A DNA stretch of 11,305 nucleotides, taken from positions 1-11,305 of the forward strand of contig JAZUMF010000021.1 of the NCBI GenBank assembly GCA_045603485.1. Reading direction: 5' to 3'. A model generated the notes under the pieces. That model was not told the origin of the DNA and ran no database searches. It saw only the letters and a list, made by a program, of their open reading frames with translations. The translations under genes were made by a program, and so were the position numbers. This DNA is from RGIG5952 sp045603485 (GTDB taxonomy: Bacteria; Verrucomicrobiota; Kiritimatiellia; RFP12; JAAYLN01). Below, piece after piece: positions 1 to 6,135 of the stretch. Numbering within the stretch: position 1 is the first letter of the stretch; each line of letters begins with the position of its first letter.

Positions 1-61
1 CACAGCGGCTTACGATGTGGTAGTAACCTTCTCCGTCGTTTTTGATTCGTGGCTTACGCAT
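1..61 (-). CDS. REP-associated tyrosine transposase (IS200-like Y1 family), N-terminal fragment
   Basis: Only the first 20 codons are in the window; the gene runs off the left edge. Reading the minus strand from the ATG at 61-59 gives MRKPRIKNDGEGYYHIVSRC, which closely matches the usual start of REP-associated tyrosine transposases: a basic PR.K/R stretch, then G.YYH..SR, the first beta strand of the Y1 fold. The catalytic HUH motif and tyrosine would lie outside the window. A Shine-Dalgarno GGAG sits about 6 bases upstream, and a near-consensus promoter lies at 93-121. In known cases these enzymes are single-copy domesticated transposases that act on extragenic palindromes. The family call is from recognition of a short N-terminus, so it is good but not certain. 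Confidence 0.72.
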   Translation of the reverse strand, partial: MRKPRIKNDGEGYYHIVSRC

Positions 62-92
62 AATTGACTCCTTATTTTTAGATTGTGTAATA

Positions 93-121
93 AGTATATT
101 TGATATAGAGGATAATGTCAA
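93..121 (-). promoter_or_regulatory. Sigma-70-type promoter of the transposase
   Basis: On the minus strand a perfect -35 box TTGACA (121-116) is followed, after a 17-base spacer, by TATACT (98-93), one mismatch from the -10 consensus. Transcription would start near position 86, giving a leader of about 25 bases before the start codon at 61. This is the strongest promoter match in the window. Confidence 0.72.
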
Positions 122-181
122 GTGTAATAGTCTGACACCGCCGAGAAGAGACTCCATGGAGAGCTATTGAAGAATGAATTG

Positions 182-1696
182 TTATTTAACGGTTATAATT
201 GTATTTTGGTTATGATCTCCATCAATAACCCAGGCTTTGCTTTGTGTTGCCTGATATAAGCCTAAAGTACGCTTCCCCGGGTAATCACTGCGGGCGAGCA
301 TTGAGGAATTCAGGCTGGATGCCGGTGCAGAGAATGCTTTCCAGCCATCTTTTGCTTTGTAGCGTCTGAGATAAACACGCGTATAATTATCATTATGGTA
401 TGGATAGAAGGCGCCGGTCCCAATAGAAGTCGGTGGGGTATCACCAAGATAATCTATTACCGCGCCAGCCGCAAAACCTTCAAATGCATACGAGCCAATT
501 GATCCGCCGCCTTTAATGACAACATGTTCAACAGATTTGCAATACCTAAAGGCATTATTACCAACGGTTGTTAATTTTGGGGCATTAACTGCTTTTATAT
601 TTGTTGAAGTAAAAAACTCGGCGGCAATTGATGTCAGTTTTGGGAAAAACCATTGACAACTTAAATTACTGCATCCGCTAAAGGCGGCGTTACCTGTAGA
701 TGTTAAATTTGGAAGGTCTGTCGGGGAAAAATCAGAGAGGCTTTTGCAAGATAAAAAGGCTTGTGTGCCTATTGTTGTTATGGCATCAGAAACATGTACC
801 GATTTTAGTGATGTGCAGCTTTTGAAAACATGATTACCTATTGATATCAGTTTTGGTGCGATGAATGATGTAATCTTTGAGCACCCCGAAAAGATTTCTT
901 TGGGAAGTGAAGTCAATACAGGGAAATTCCAATCTCCCTCAAGAAGCGAGCATCCTGAAAAAACCGCAGTTCCAAACGATGTAAAATTTGGCAGAGTAGT
1001 TGGAATAAATGTTTTAAGCTTTGTGCAACTTAAAAAACCATTATTGTTAATTGCCGTCAAATCAGGAGAAAGCTCGACTAAAGTGACTGACGAACTGGAG
1101 AATGCACCGGTGACAACCTTTGTCGCTTTAGGGGCCCGTACAGATACAGCGGCAGAAGCACTGAACATACCCTCCGAAATGTAAGTTATGGTCGGGAACT
1201 CAAAATCCAACGCCATCTTGCTTGTACCATTGAAGATATGGTATCCGATTGTACGGAGTTTTTCCATCCGTGTCGGCGAGAAGGTTTTAATAGCGGAGCA
1301 TTTATAAAAGCAATTGTTTTGAAGTGTATGGACATTAGGAGAAATAACAACATTTGTCAACGCGGTAGCTTGAGCAAACGCTGATGCGCCAACATTGACG
1401 ACATCTGGCGCCACAAATCCTGTAATCGCCGTATTTTTACTGAATAAACTGGAACCGACAGCAACGACACGACAGCCTGTATCATCAAAGAGACTCGTAA
1501 AGTCCAAATCTCCCGACCCTGCAAGACGAGAAGTAAGAGTTAAATTAGAACCGCTAATGGTTATCTTAAAGCTCCAAACTTCGTTTGAAACTACATTATC
1601 AACTGAGTTGCAATACCATGGATTGGCAAATGCAAAACAACTGAAATAAAAAAATGAAATGACGCATAGGCAATATCTAAGGTTTTTCAAGAACAT
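182..1696 (-). CDS. Secreted BspA-like leucine-rich-repeat protein (LRR_5 type)
   Basis: 504 residues. Residues 1-24 form a type I signal peptide: basic start, hydrophobic stretch, and cleavage site AFA before Asn25. Residues about 75-430 are leucine-rich repeats of the BspA/LRR_5 kind, with units such as AFSGCS.L followed by FP.LTSI or APKL..IG. They are arranged in blocks of four units (about 92 residues): the marker C..LKTFSPT recurs at 133, 224 and 317. The C-terminal 70 residues (YLRRYKAKDGWKAF onward) are not repeat-like and show no sortase motif or membrane anchor. Related proteins are exported surface or adhesion proteins in gut bacteria; the ligand here is unknown. Start supported by GGAG nine bases upstream and a promoter at 1743-1770. 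It appears monocistronic. Confidence 0.88.
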   Translation of the reverse strand: MFLKNLRYCLCVISFFYFSCFAFANPWYCNSVDNVVSNEVWSFKITISGSNLTLTSRLAGSGDLDFTSLFDDTGCRVVAVGSSLFSKNTAITGFVAPDVVNVGASAFAQATALTNVVISPNVHTLQNNCFYKCSAIKTFSPTRMEKLRTIGYHIFNGTSKMALDFEFPTITYISEGMFSASAAVSVRAPKATKVVTGAFSSSSVTLVELSPDLTAINNNGFLSCTKLKTFIPTTLPNFTSFGTAVFSGCSLLEGDWNFPVLTSLPKEIFSGCSKITSFIAPKLISIGNHVFKSCTSLKSVHVSDAITTIGTQAFLSCKSLSDFSPTDLPNLTSTGNAAFSGCSNLSCQWFFPKLTSIAAEFFTSTNIKAVNAPKLTTVGNNAFRYCKSVEHVVIKGGGSIGSYAFEGFAAGAVIDYLGDTPPTSIGTGAFYPYHNDNYTRVYLRRYKAKDGWKAFSAPASSLNSSMLARSDYPGKRTLGLYQATQSKAWVIDGDHNQNTIITVK

Positions 1697-1742
1697 AAAA
1701 TGAGCTCCTAAATTATTAATACAAAATGAGGAAATTCACATT

Positions 1743-1770
1743 ATTATAGCATATTTTTATTTCAATTCAA
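1743..1770 (-). promoter_or_regulatory. Promoter of the leucine-rich-repeat gene
   Basis: On the minus strand TTGAAT (1770-1765), a 16-base spacer and a perfect TATAAT (1748-1743) lie upstream of the ATG at 1696, giving a leader of roughly 40 bases with the Shine-Dalgarno inside it. The region is very A+T rich, which raises the chance of accidental matches, but the -10 is exact. Confidence 0.6.
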
Positions 1771-1794
1771 CTTTAAATTTTAATTACGCTTACA

Positions 1795-1865
1795 GTTTTT
1801 TAGAATAACCTTGTTAATATTGGAAGAATTTTTTTGGATTTGTTTTTTAGAATAACACTTTGTTA
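1795..1865 (+). repeat. Pair of direct repeats upstream of the phosphatase gene
   Basis: GTTTTTTAGAATAAC occurs at 1795-1809 and again at 1842-1856. Each copy is followed closely by TTGTTA (1811-1816 and 1860-1865). The starts are 47 bases apart, between four and five helical turns. The second copy fills the -35 to -10 spacer of the phosphatase promoter; the first lies upstream. This could be a pair of regulator sites or a duplicated promoter segment. No regulator gene is nearby. Confidence 0.55.
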
Positions 1866-1869
1866 TACT
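1840..1869 (+). promoter_or_regulatory. Promoter of the histidine-phosphatase gene, probably giving a leaderless mRNA
   Basis: TATACT at 1864-1869 is a good -10 box. A weak -35 (TTGTTT, 1840-1845) lies 18 bases upstream. Only 8 bases separate the -10 from the ATG at 1878, so transcription would start at or next to the start codon. No Shine-Dalgarno sequence is present, which fits a leaderless message. Confidence 0.5.
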
Positions 1870-1877
1870 ATTTCGCT

Positions 1878-2522
1878 ATGGATATTTATTTTTTAAGACA
1901 TGGCGAAACGATGTGGAACCGTGAGAAGCGAATTCAGGGCATAACTCCACATATTGATTTAACCGATTTCGGGGTTCAGCTTGCCGAGATGACGAGAGAT
2001 GGTATGATTGCTCGCGGACTTACCTTTGATCGTATCTATACAAGTCCGTTGAAAAGAGCTTTGCATACAGCTGAAATTATCTGTAGCGGACTAGGGATTG
2101 CTCCAATTCAAGATGAACGCCTTCGTGAAAGGTCTTTTGGTATCTATGAGGGTTGTAAGCTGGGAGCGGGGAATTATATTGACGACAACCTTCGTAAATG
2201 CTTTGAAGATCCGGTAAACTATGTTGCCGTGGAGGGTGAGGAATCCTTTTTGGAGGTTGAGGAACGCTTTGCAGGGTTTCTTAATGATGAGCTCATGCCA
2301 CTTGAGGGTAAGTGCGAGAGTGTTTTGCTGGTTACGCACGGAGCATTTATGCGTTCTGCTATGCGTTATTTGCTGAAGTTTCCACTTGCCGATTATTGGA
2401 AGGGAAGACAACCGAATTGTTGCGTTCATCACACTAAACTTGAAAACGGCAAATGCTCTGTCGTTGAGCAAAGTGCCGTTTTCTATGATAAGAAGCTTGC
2501 GGATGCTGTTTCTTCGGGATAG
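1878..2522 (+). CDS. Histidine phosphatase family protein (phosphoglycerate mutase-like)
   Basis: 214 residues, the normal size for a single-domain histidine phosphatase. The phospho-accepting motif RHGE is at residues 7-10 (His8), Arg60 lies in SPLKRALHTA, the acid region is RLRERSFG (Glu84), and the second catalytic histidine is in LVTHGAF (His154). All four expected pocket elements are present, so it should be active, dephosphorylating a small phosphorylated metabolite in the cytoplasm; the exact substrate cannot be read from sequence. The ATG at 1878 is preferred over an upstream in-frame TTG at 1860 because RHG must lie near the N-terminus and the TTG falls within the promoter. There is no Shine-Dalgarno. 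It is convergent with the next gene, with a 6-base gap. It is not in a cobalamin context, so CobC is unlikely. Confidence 0.9.
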   Translation: MDIYFLRHGETMWNREKRIQGITPHIDLTDFGVQLAEMTRDGMIARGLTFDRIYTSPLKRALHTAEIICSGLGIAPIQDERLRERSFGIYEGCKLGAGNYIDDNLRKCFEDPVNYVAVEGEESFLEVEERFAGFLNDELMPLEGKCESVLLVTHGAFMRSAMRYLLKFPLADYWKGRQPNCCVHHTKLENGKCSVVEQSAVFYDKKLADAVSSG

Positions 2523-2528
2523 AACCGT

Positions 2529-3389
2529 TTAGCAGGGAATTACAAGCTCTTTGCGGCGACGCATCATTTCTTCAGCGTTTTCCAAAAATAGCACATTCAT
2601 TTCCATCGCTGCGAGGTCGGCAAAGCGGTCATTATGATGATATGACGATTGCCAGCCCGGGAAATTGATATGCTGCACTTCTAAAATCAAAAGCACATCG
2701 CGCTCGATAGCTTTGATTTCTTTCATGCAGCTTGCCCAGTCTATGATGCCTTGACCGGGATGCCAGTGGCATTCATCAATGCCGTCTGTATCGGAAAGGT
2801 GAAATGAGTTTATGTAAGGAGCGAGTCTTGCGATTAGCTGCGGCACTTGATCTGTGCGTGGGGAAGCGTGGTTTACATCAAAGCAGATGCCTACACGATT
2901 TGTCGAGAAGCCTGCAATGATTTCTTCCAGCTCGTCGGGGGTATTGCCTAGGCATGTGCGGGGAAGATACTCTATATTGATTGAGGTGTTGTACTTTTCC
3001 AGATCAGGCATTAGTTCTTCAAGAAATGCCCGTGTTTTACGAATATTTTCCTTGCGATCTGCGTTTTTATCGCTGTCGCTGCCAGCATGGAGCGTGTAGC
3101 GGCCAGGATGCGCCGGGGCCCAAGCCTCCATCAGAGCGCGGAAGTTGGCGATTGTCTCATCGATATTTTCTGAGTGAGCGGGAATCCATGCATCGGGGAA
3201 TGGTATGTGTATGCTCTGTACAGTTAGCTCGCCATCAGCGAATGCAGCGACGGCGGCACGATAATTGTCTATCGGCATCTTTTCAGCTGCGACGACTTCA
3301 AAGGCGTGTATCTTAAAGCTTTTCGCGCGCTGAATAAAGATTGGGTCTTGAAAGTATTGATAAGAGAGAGAAAGAGCGTAATGGTACAT
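2529..3389 (-). CDS. Sugar phosphate isomerase/epimerase family TIM-barrel protein (xylose isomerase-like)
   Basis: 286 residues, typical for the AP_endonuc_2/xylose-isomerase-like superfamily. The barrel strands and putative divalent-metal ligands are visible: Glu140 in NIEYLPR, Asp171 in CFDVNHA, His197 in SFHLSDTDG and Glu237 in LILEV, the usual Glu-Asp-His-Glu set. HIPFPDAW (61-68) and YTLHAGSD (98-105) supply the earlier strand-end histidines, and CHWHPGQG (207-214) is the typical substrate loop. Family members isomerise or epimerise free or phosphorylated sugars and inositols, and some cleave keto-glycosides. A Shine-Dalgarno AAAGGA lies 5-7 bases before the ATG. It is on the same strand as the glycan cluster but separated from it by the oppositely oriented tRNA, so it is probably transcribed separately. 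Class is certain; substrate is unknown. Confidence 0.87.
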   Translation of the reverse strand: MYHYALSLSYQYFQDPIFIQRAKSFKIHAFEVVAAEKMPIDNYRAAVAAFADGELTVQSIHIPFPDAWIPAHSENIDETIANFRALMEAWAPAHPGRYTLHAGSDSDKNADRKENIRKTRAFLEELMPDLEKYNTSINIEYLPRTCLGNTPDELEEIIAGFSTNRVGICFDVNHASPRTDQVPQLIARLAPYINSFHLSDTDGIDECHWHPGQGIIDWASCMKEIKAIERDVLLILEVQHINFPGWQSSYHHNDRFADLAAMEMNVLFLENAEEMMRRRKELVIPC

Positions 3390-3433
3390 AAGATTCCTTT
3401 TTTAGCTGTGTGTGACAAAATTAGCATAATCGG

Positions 3434-3462
3434 TTGCATTTAAGCACTCGTTTTGCTATCAT
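3434..3462 (+). promoter_or_regulatory. Promoter of the tRNA-Arg gene
   Basis: TTGCAT (3434-3439), a 17-base spacer and TATCAT (3457-3462) are well placed to start transcription near 3469, about 30 bases before the mature tRNA. The short 5' leader would be removed by RNase P. Each hexamer has one or two mismatches from consensus. Confidence 0.55.
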
Positions 3463-3498
3463 TAGTGTACTCGATTTTGCGTTTTCGCATTGAGATAT

Positions 3499-3575
3499 AG
3501 GCCAGTAGCTCAGTTGGACAGAGCGACAGATTCCTAATCTGTAGGTCGCGGGTTCGACCCCCGCCTGGCCTACCA
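3499..3575 (+). tRNA. tRNA-Arg with anticodon CCT
   Basis: 77 bases that fold as a complete cloverleaf. Acceptor stem AGGCCAG (3499-3505) pairs with CTGGCCT (3565-3571). D stem GCTC/GAGC; anticodon stem ACAGA/TCTGT with loop TTCCTAA, giving anticodon CCT. T stem GCGGG/CCCGC with loop TTCGACC. Discriminator A and an encoded CCA at 3573-3575. A short T run follows at once (3576-3580). It reads AGG codons. Promoter at 3434-3462. Confidence 0.96.
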
Positions 3576-3598
3576 TTTTTGAGACATTTGGCGGGGGT
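3557..3598. repeat. Inverted repeat between the tRNA T arm and its 3' trailer
   Basis: ACCCCCGCC (3557-3565), covering the 3' half of the T stem and the first acceptor base, is perfectly complementary to GGCGGGGGT (3590-3598) downstream. The loop is 24 bases and contains the acceptor 3' strand, the CCA and the T run. A transcript extending past the T run could form this 9-bp helix instead of the tRNA T arm. Whether it is functional or accidental is not clear. Confidence 0.5.
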
Positions 3599-3616
3599 GA
3601 TTCCTTACTTTGAGGA

Positions 3617-4933
3617 TTATGCGAGCCCCATCTTTTCAAGATCAATATCGCCGATTTCAATTGGCTTTGCCGTCTTCCAGCCACCACGAGTGAAGTCGGG
3701 TAATTCGATAGGTTCGCCGCCTTTTAGGTCTGATTCTGCCGAGCATGGAACGATAGAGCTCCAGCTGGCCAGGTCATAAACATCCATATCAAGCGGAAGC
3801 CCATTTTGCAGGCAGTATATCCAACGGAGGTCCATAATGAAGTCCATGCCACCATGGCCGCCGTTTTTCTTTGCCATTTCTCCGAGACGCTTCCAAAGAG
3901 GATGTGAGTGTTCTTCTTTGAACTTTGCAAACTCTTCGTCGTTCATCCAATGGCCGTGACCGCCGATTTCTTCCGAGACCTGTCCCGGGACATCAGAAAC
4001 GAGTAAGCGTGGAGGATAGTCGCAGAAGCAACCCTTTGTGCCTTCAATTAGGTTGATTCGGCTATATGGGCGTGGGGTGCTCATATCGACCTGAAGCATA
4101 ATTGTACGGCCGCGGGCGGTGCGTATTATTGATGTATTGACATCGCCTGTGCGCCAATCAATTTTGTTCTGCCATTCATCTGCTCCGAATTTGACTTTGG
4201 CATATTCTGCGTGTGCGGCGGAGAGTGAAGACATGGAGACAACGCGTTCCATTCTGTCACCTCTGTTCATATCCATGTACATGCAAATCGGTCCTAGCGG
4301 ATGTGTCGGGTATGTGTTGCCATGGCGATGGATAATTTTCCCAGGTTCCATAAGCCCGCGATTGCGGAAGTGGTTTTCGAGTTGGCGATTTACCAGATTG
4401 TGGATGTAGCCACCTTCGGCATGGGTTAAAGTTCCGAGGAATCCTTCGTGTGCCAACTTCCATGCGAACATTTCCGTTTCGCCGTAACAGCAATTTTCGA
4501 GCATCATGCAATGGCGGCGAGCCTTTTCACATGTTTCAACGATTTCCCAGGCTTCGTCAATCGTTTGCGCGCCAGGTACTTCAGTTAAGACATGTTTGCC
4601 GGCCTTGAGAGCTTCGACTATTGTTTCCGCATGGAATTGGGCAGGAGAAGCGATATATACAACATCAACTTCATCGTCATTGATCAGCCCACGCCAGCTA
4701 TCGAGCTTACCTCCATAGGTGTGTAATGCTCCGGGCATCTTGGCCTCCTGAGACCACTGCTTTGCCTTTTCGACATTTTCATCCTGAAGGTCTGAAATTG
4801 CTGCAAATTCAACTCCAGGAATTTTGGCTATGCGCTTTACGGCATGAAAGCCTCTGTTGCCTACGCCGACAAATCCGATGCGGATTTTTTCCATTGGCGG
4901 TACGGCGAAATTAACCATAGTAGAGTCAGACAT
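3617..4933 (-). CDS. GH109-like NAD-dependent glycosidase (Gfo/Idh/MocA family; alpha-N-acetylgalactosaminidase type)
   Basis: 438 residues. The N-terminal Rossmann domain carries FVGVGNRG (21-28, GxGxxG). TEVPGAQ (117-123) replaces the usual EKP of sugar dehydrogenases, as in GH109 enzymes. Other GH109 signatures: MLENCCYGE (144-152), GGYIHN (174-179), NTYPTHPLGP (206-215), VSMSS (232-236) and STPRPYSR (285-292). Glu146, Tyr176, His178, Tyr208 and His211 keep the spacing of the active-site residues I recall for the Elizabethkingia enzyme. GH109 enzymes cleave alpha-N-acetylgalactosamine by transient C3 oxidation with tightly bound NAD. Unlike many members there is no Tat or Sec signal, so it should act in the cytoplasm. 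Start chosen by AAGGAG 7 bases upstream. It overlaps the upstream esterase remnant by 8 bases and is last in the minus-strand cluster. Substrate is unproven; a plain sugar dehydrogenase is the alternative. Confidence 0.85.
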   Translation of the reverse strand: MSDSTMVNFAVPPMEKIRIGFVGVGNRGFHAVKRIAKIPGVEFAAISDLQDENVEKAKQWSQEAKMPGALHTYGGKLDSWRGLINDDEVDVVYIASPAQFHAETIVEALKAGKHVLTEVPGAQTIDEAWEIVETCEKARRHCMMLENCCYGETEMFAWKLAHEGFLGTLTHAEGGYIHNLVNRQLENHFRNRGLMEPGKIIHRHGNTYPTHPLGPICMYMDMNRGDRMERVVSMSSLSAAHAEYAKVKFGADEWQNKIDWRTGDVNTSIIRTARGRTIMLQVDMSTPRPYSRINLIEGTKGCFCDYPPRLLVSDVPGQVSEEIGGHGHWMNDEEFAKFKEEHSHPLWKRLGEMAKKNGGHGGMDFIMDLRWIYCLQNGLPLDMDVYDLASWSSIVPCSAESDLKGGEPIELPDFTRGGWKTAKPIEIGDIDLEKMGLA

Positions 4934-5291
4934 ATTTAATCTCCTTAAATTTTAGGACAAAAGCGGCGACGCCTATCTTGTTTAGGTATTCTGCCATTTT
5001 ACGACCTTCCTTGACATGGTCAAGACATCCATACGCTCCGCCGGGGCAAATTACGAAGCCCATTGTCGCCTTTGTCGTGTTGGTCGGAAGGTGTATTTCA
5101 ATTGAAGGCTCGGAAACGAATGTTACAATGCCTTTTTCTGACATTTTTTCGGCAGGCATTTCAACACTAGCATCCTTGACCTCAATCGGCATTTTTCCAT
5201 CTGGCCAGATTTTGACTGTAGGCAAATCTGCATGCAGAGTGAGCATCCCGAAAGTCGCAATAGTAAGAAAGAGACTTTTCCTTGATAGCAT
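4926..5291 (-). pseudogene. Truncated alpha/beta-hydrolase (acetylxylan/carbohydrate esterase-like), N-terminal third only
   Basis: 121 residues where the family usually has about 280-320. Residues 1-21 form a signal peptide ending LHA before Asp22. PTVKIWPDGKMP (24-35) and the oxyanion segment VICPGGAYG (79-87) followed by AAFVLKF are typical of secreted carbohydrate esterases annotated as acetylxylan esterase or xylanase-associated hydrolase. The nucleophile elbow, catalytic Asp and His are absent. After FVLKF the frame reads straight into the ribosome-binding region of the GH109-like gene (AAGGAG encodes part of FKEIK) and stops at 4926-4928, just inside that gene. An internal deletion that removed the 3' two thirds is the simplest explanation. 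It keeps a strong Shine-Dalgarno (AAAGGAG), so the fragment could still be translated and help couple translation of the next gene. As an enzyme it must be dead. Confidence 0.75.
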
Positions 5292-5342
5292 ATAAACTCC
5301 TTTGGCGCGGTTTCTTTGTAGACGATATGTCAGCGTATTTTG

Positions 5343-6083
5343 CTAGTGCTTAAAGGTTGGAGGCAAAGTATAAAGGACGCGCTCTACACACATTGCCATG
5401 CGGCGATGTCCTTCTGTGCAGGGATGAAGTCGATCTCTTTCGCTATGTGAGAAATATCTTCCATGCGATTCAGCAAGAGGGTATAGTCCGCAAAGTGAAT
5501 TTAAGTCGATGACTGGAACAGCCCAAACATTTCCAGCTTCCTTTATCACATCAATGTATTGGTCAACATAGAGACCAATCTGATTTGGGAATGACTCCTC
5601 CGGTTGAATATTAGTTGGCCCAAATGTCGCAAATCCACGATGAATAGGGGTCATTAAAAAGATTTGCTGCTCAGGAAAGCGTTGCTTCAAAAACGACATC
5701 ACGATGTTGATGCGTCCGCGAAATGTGTTACCGTCCATCAGCAGCCTGCGTCTTGGCGAGACCATAACCTTACAGCGATTATTGACCTCCTCTTCAACGA
5801 TTTCCCACCATTCGCCAAGCGGAAGGCTGGCATTAAAGTCATTTGTGCCGGCAAAGATTGAGATTGCGTCAATGTCATCACCGATTTCCTCTGCCATAGT
5901 TTGAGCTTGTGTGAAAACACCTGACCATTGGTGACCATTGCGCCCATAGACATACGGCTCTATACCCATAGCTTCTTGAAGAAACTCCCAATAAACCTTT
6001 TGGGTTCCAATGCGTTGCTTGTCGGTGATTGAGTCGCCTAAAAACGCGACCTTTTTCCCTTGCCAATCATTAAAGCTGTTCAT
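5343..6083 (-). CDS. SGNH/GDSL hydrolase family esterase
   Basis: 246 residues. The SGNH blocks are all present: GDSIT (16-20, nucleophile Ser18), the glycine block YGRNGHQWSG (46-55), AGTNDF (78-83, Asn81 for the oxyanion hole) and RDRLHP (216-221, Asp217 and His220 of the triad). No signal peptide is seen, so it is cytoplasmic. Members remove acyl groups from sugars, lipids or other esters; in this setting an intracellular sugar O-deacetylase is a reasonable inference, for example on O-acetylated sialic acid or amino sugars. The start has AAAGGA at a good distance. It follows the patatin gene by 52 bases and precedes the esterase remnant by 51 bases on the same strand, so co-transcription is likely though not proven. 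Confidence 0.87.
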   Translation of the reverse strand: MNSFNDWQGKKVAFLGDSITDKQRIGTQKVYWEFLQEAMGIEPYVYGRNGHQWSGVFTQAQTMAEEIGDDIDAISIFAGTNDFNASLPLGEWWEIVEEEVNNRCKVMVSPRRRLLMDGNTFRGRINIVMSFLKQRFPEQQIFLMTPIHRGFATFGPTNIQPEESFPNQIGLYVDQYIDVIKEAGNVWAVPVIDLNSLCGLYPLAESHGRYFSHSERDRLHPCTEGHRRMAMCVERVLYTLPPTFKH

Positions 6084-6135
6084 ATCAAAATCCTTTATCT
6101 TTATAATATCATATTATTTCGGCAAAAATAAGATT

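Noticed and set aside
152..161. CTCCATGGAG palindrome downstream of the leucine-rich-repeat gene as a terminator
   Set aside because: A 10-base palindrome with no loop and no following T run cannot form a terminator hairpin.
861..1649. Two plus-strand frames of 84-107 codons opposite the leucine-rich-repeat gene
   Set aside because: They are shadows of the repeat coding sequence, with no recognisable domain, and lie opposite a strongly supported secreted protein.
3499..3575. tRNA-Arg as an attachment site of an integrated element
   Set aside because: No direct repeat of the tRNA 3' end and no integrase gene is seen in the window.
3421..3687. An 88-codon minus-strand frame containing VGQAGVEPATYRLGICRSVQ
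   Set aside because: It is the antisense translation of the tRNA-Arg gene, a well-known kind of spurious protein in databases. It has no family or ribosome-binding support.
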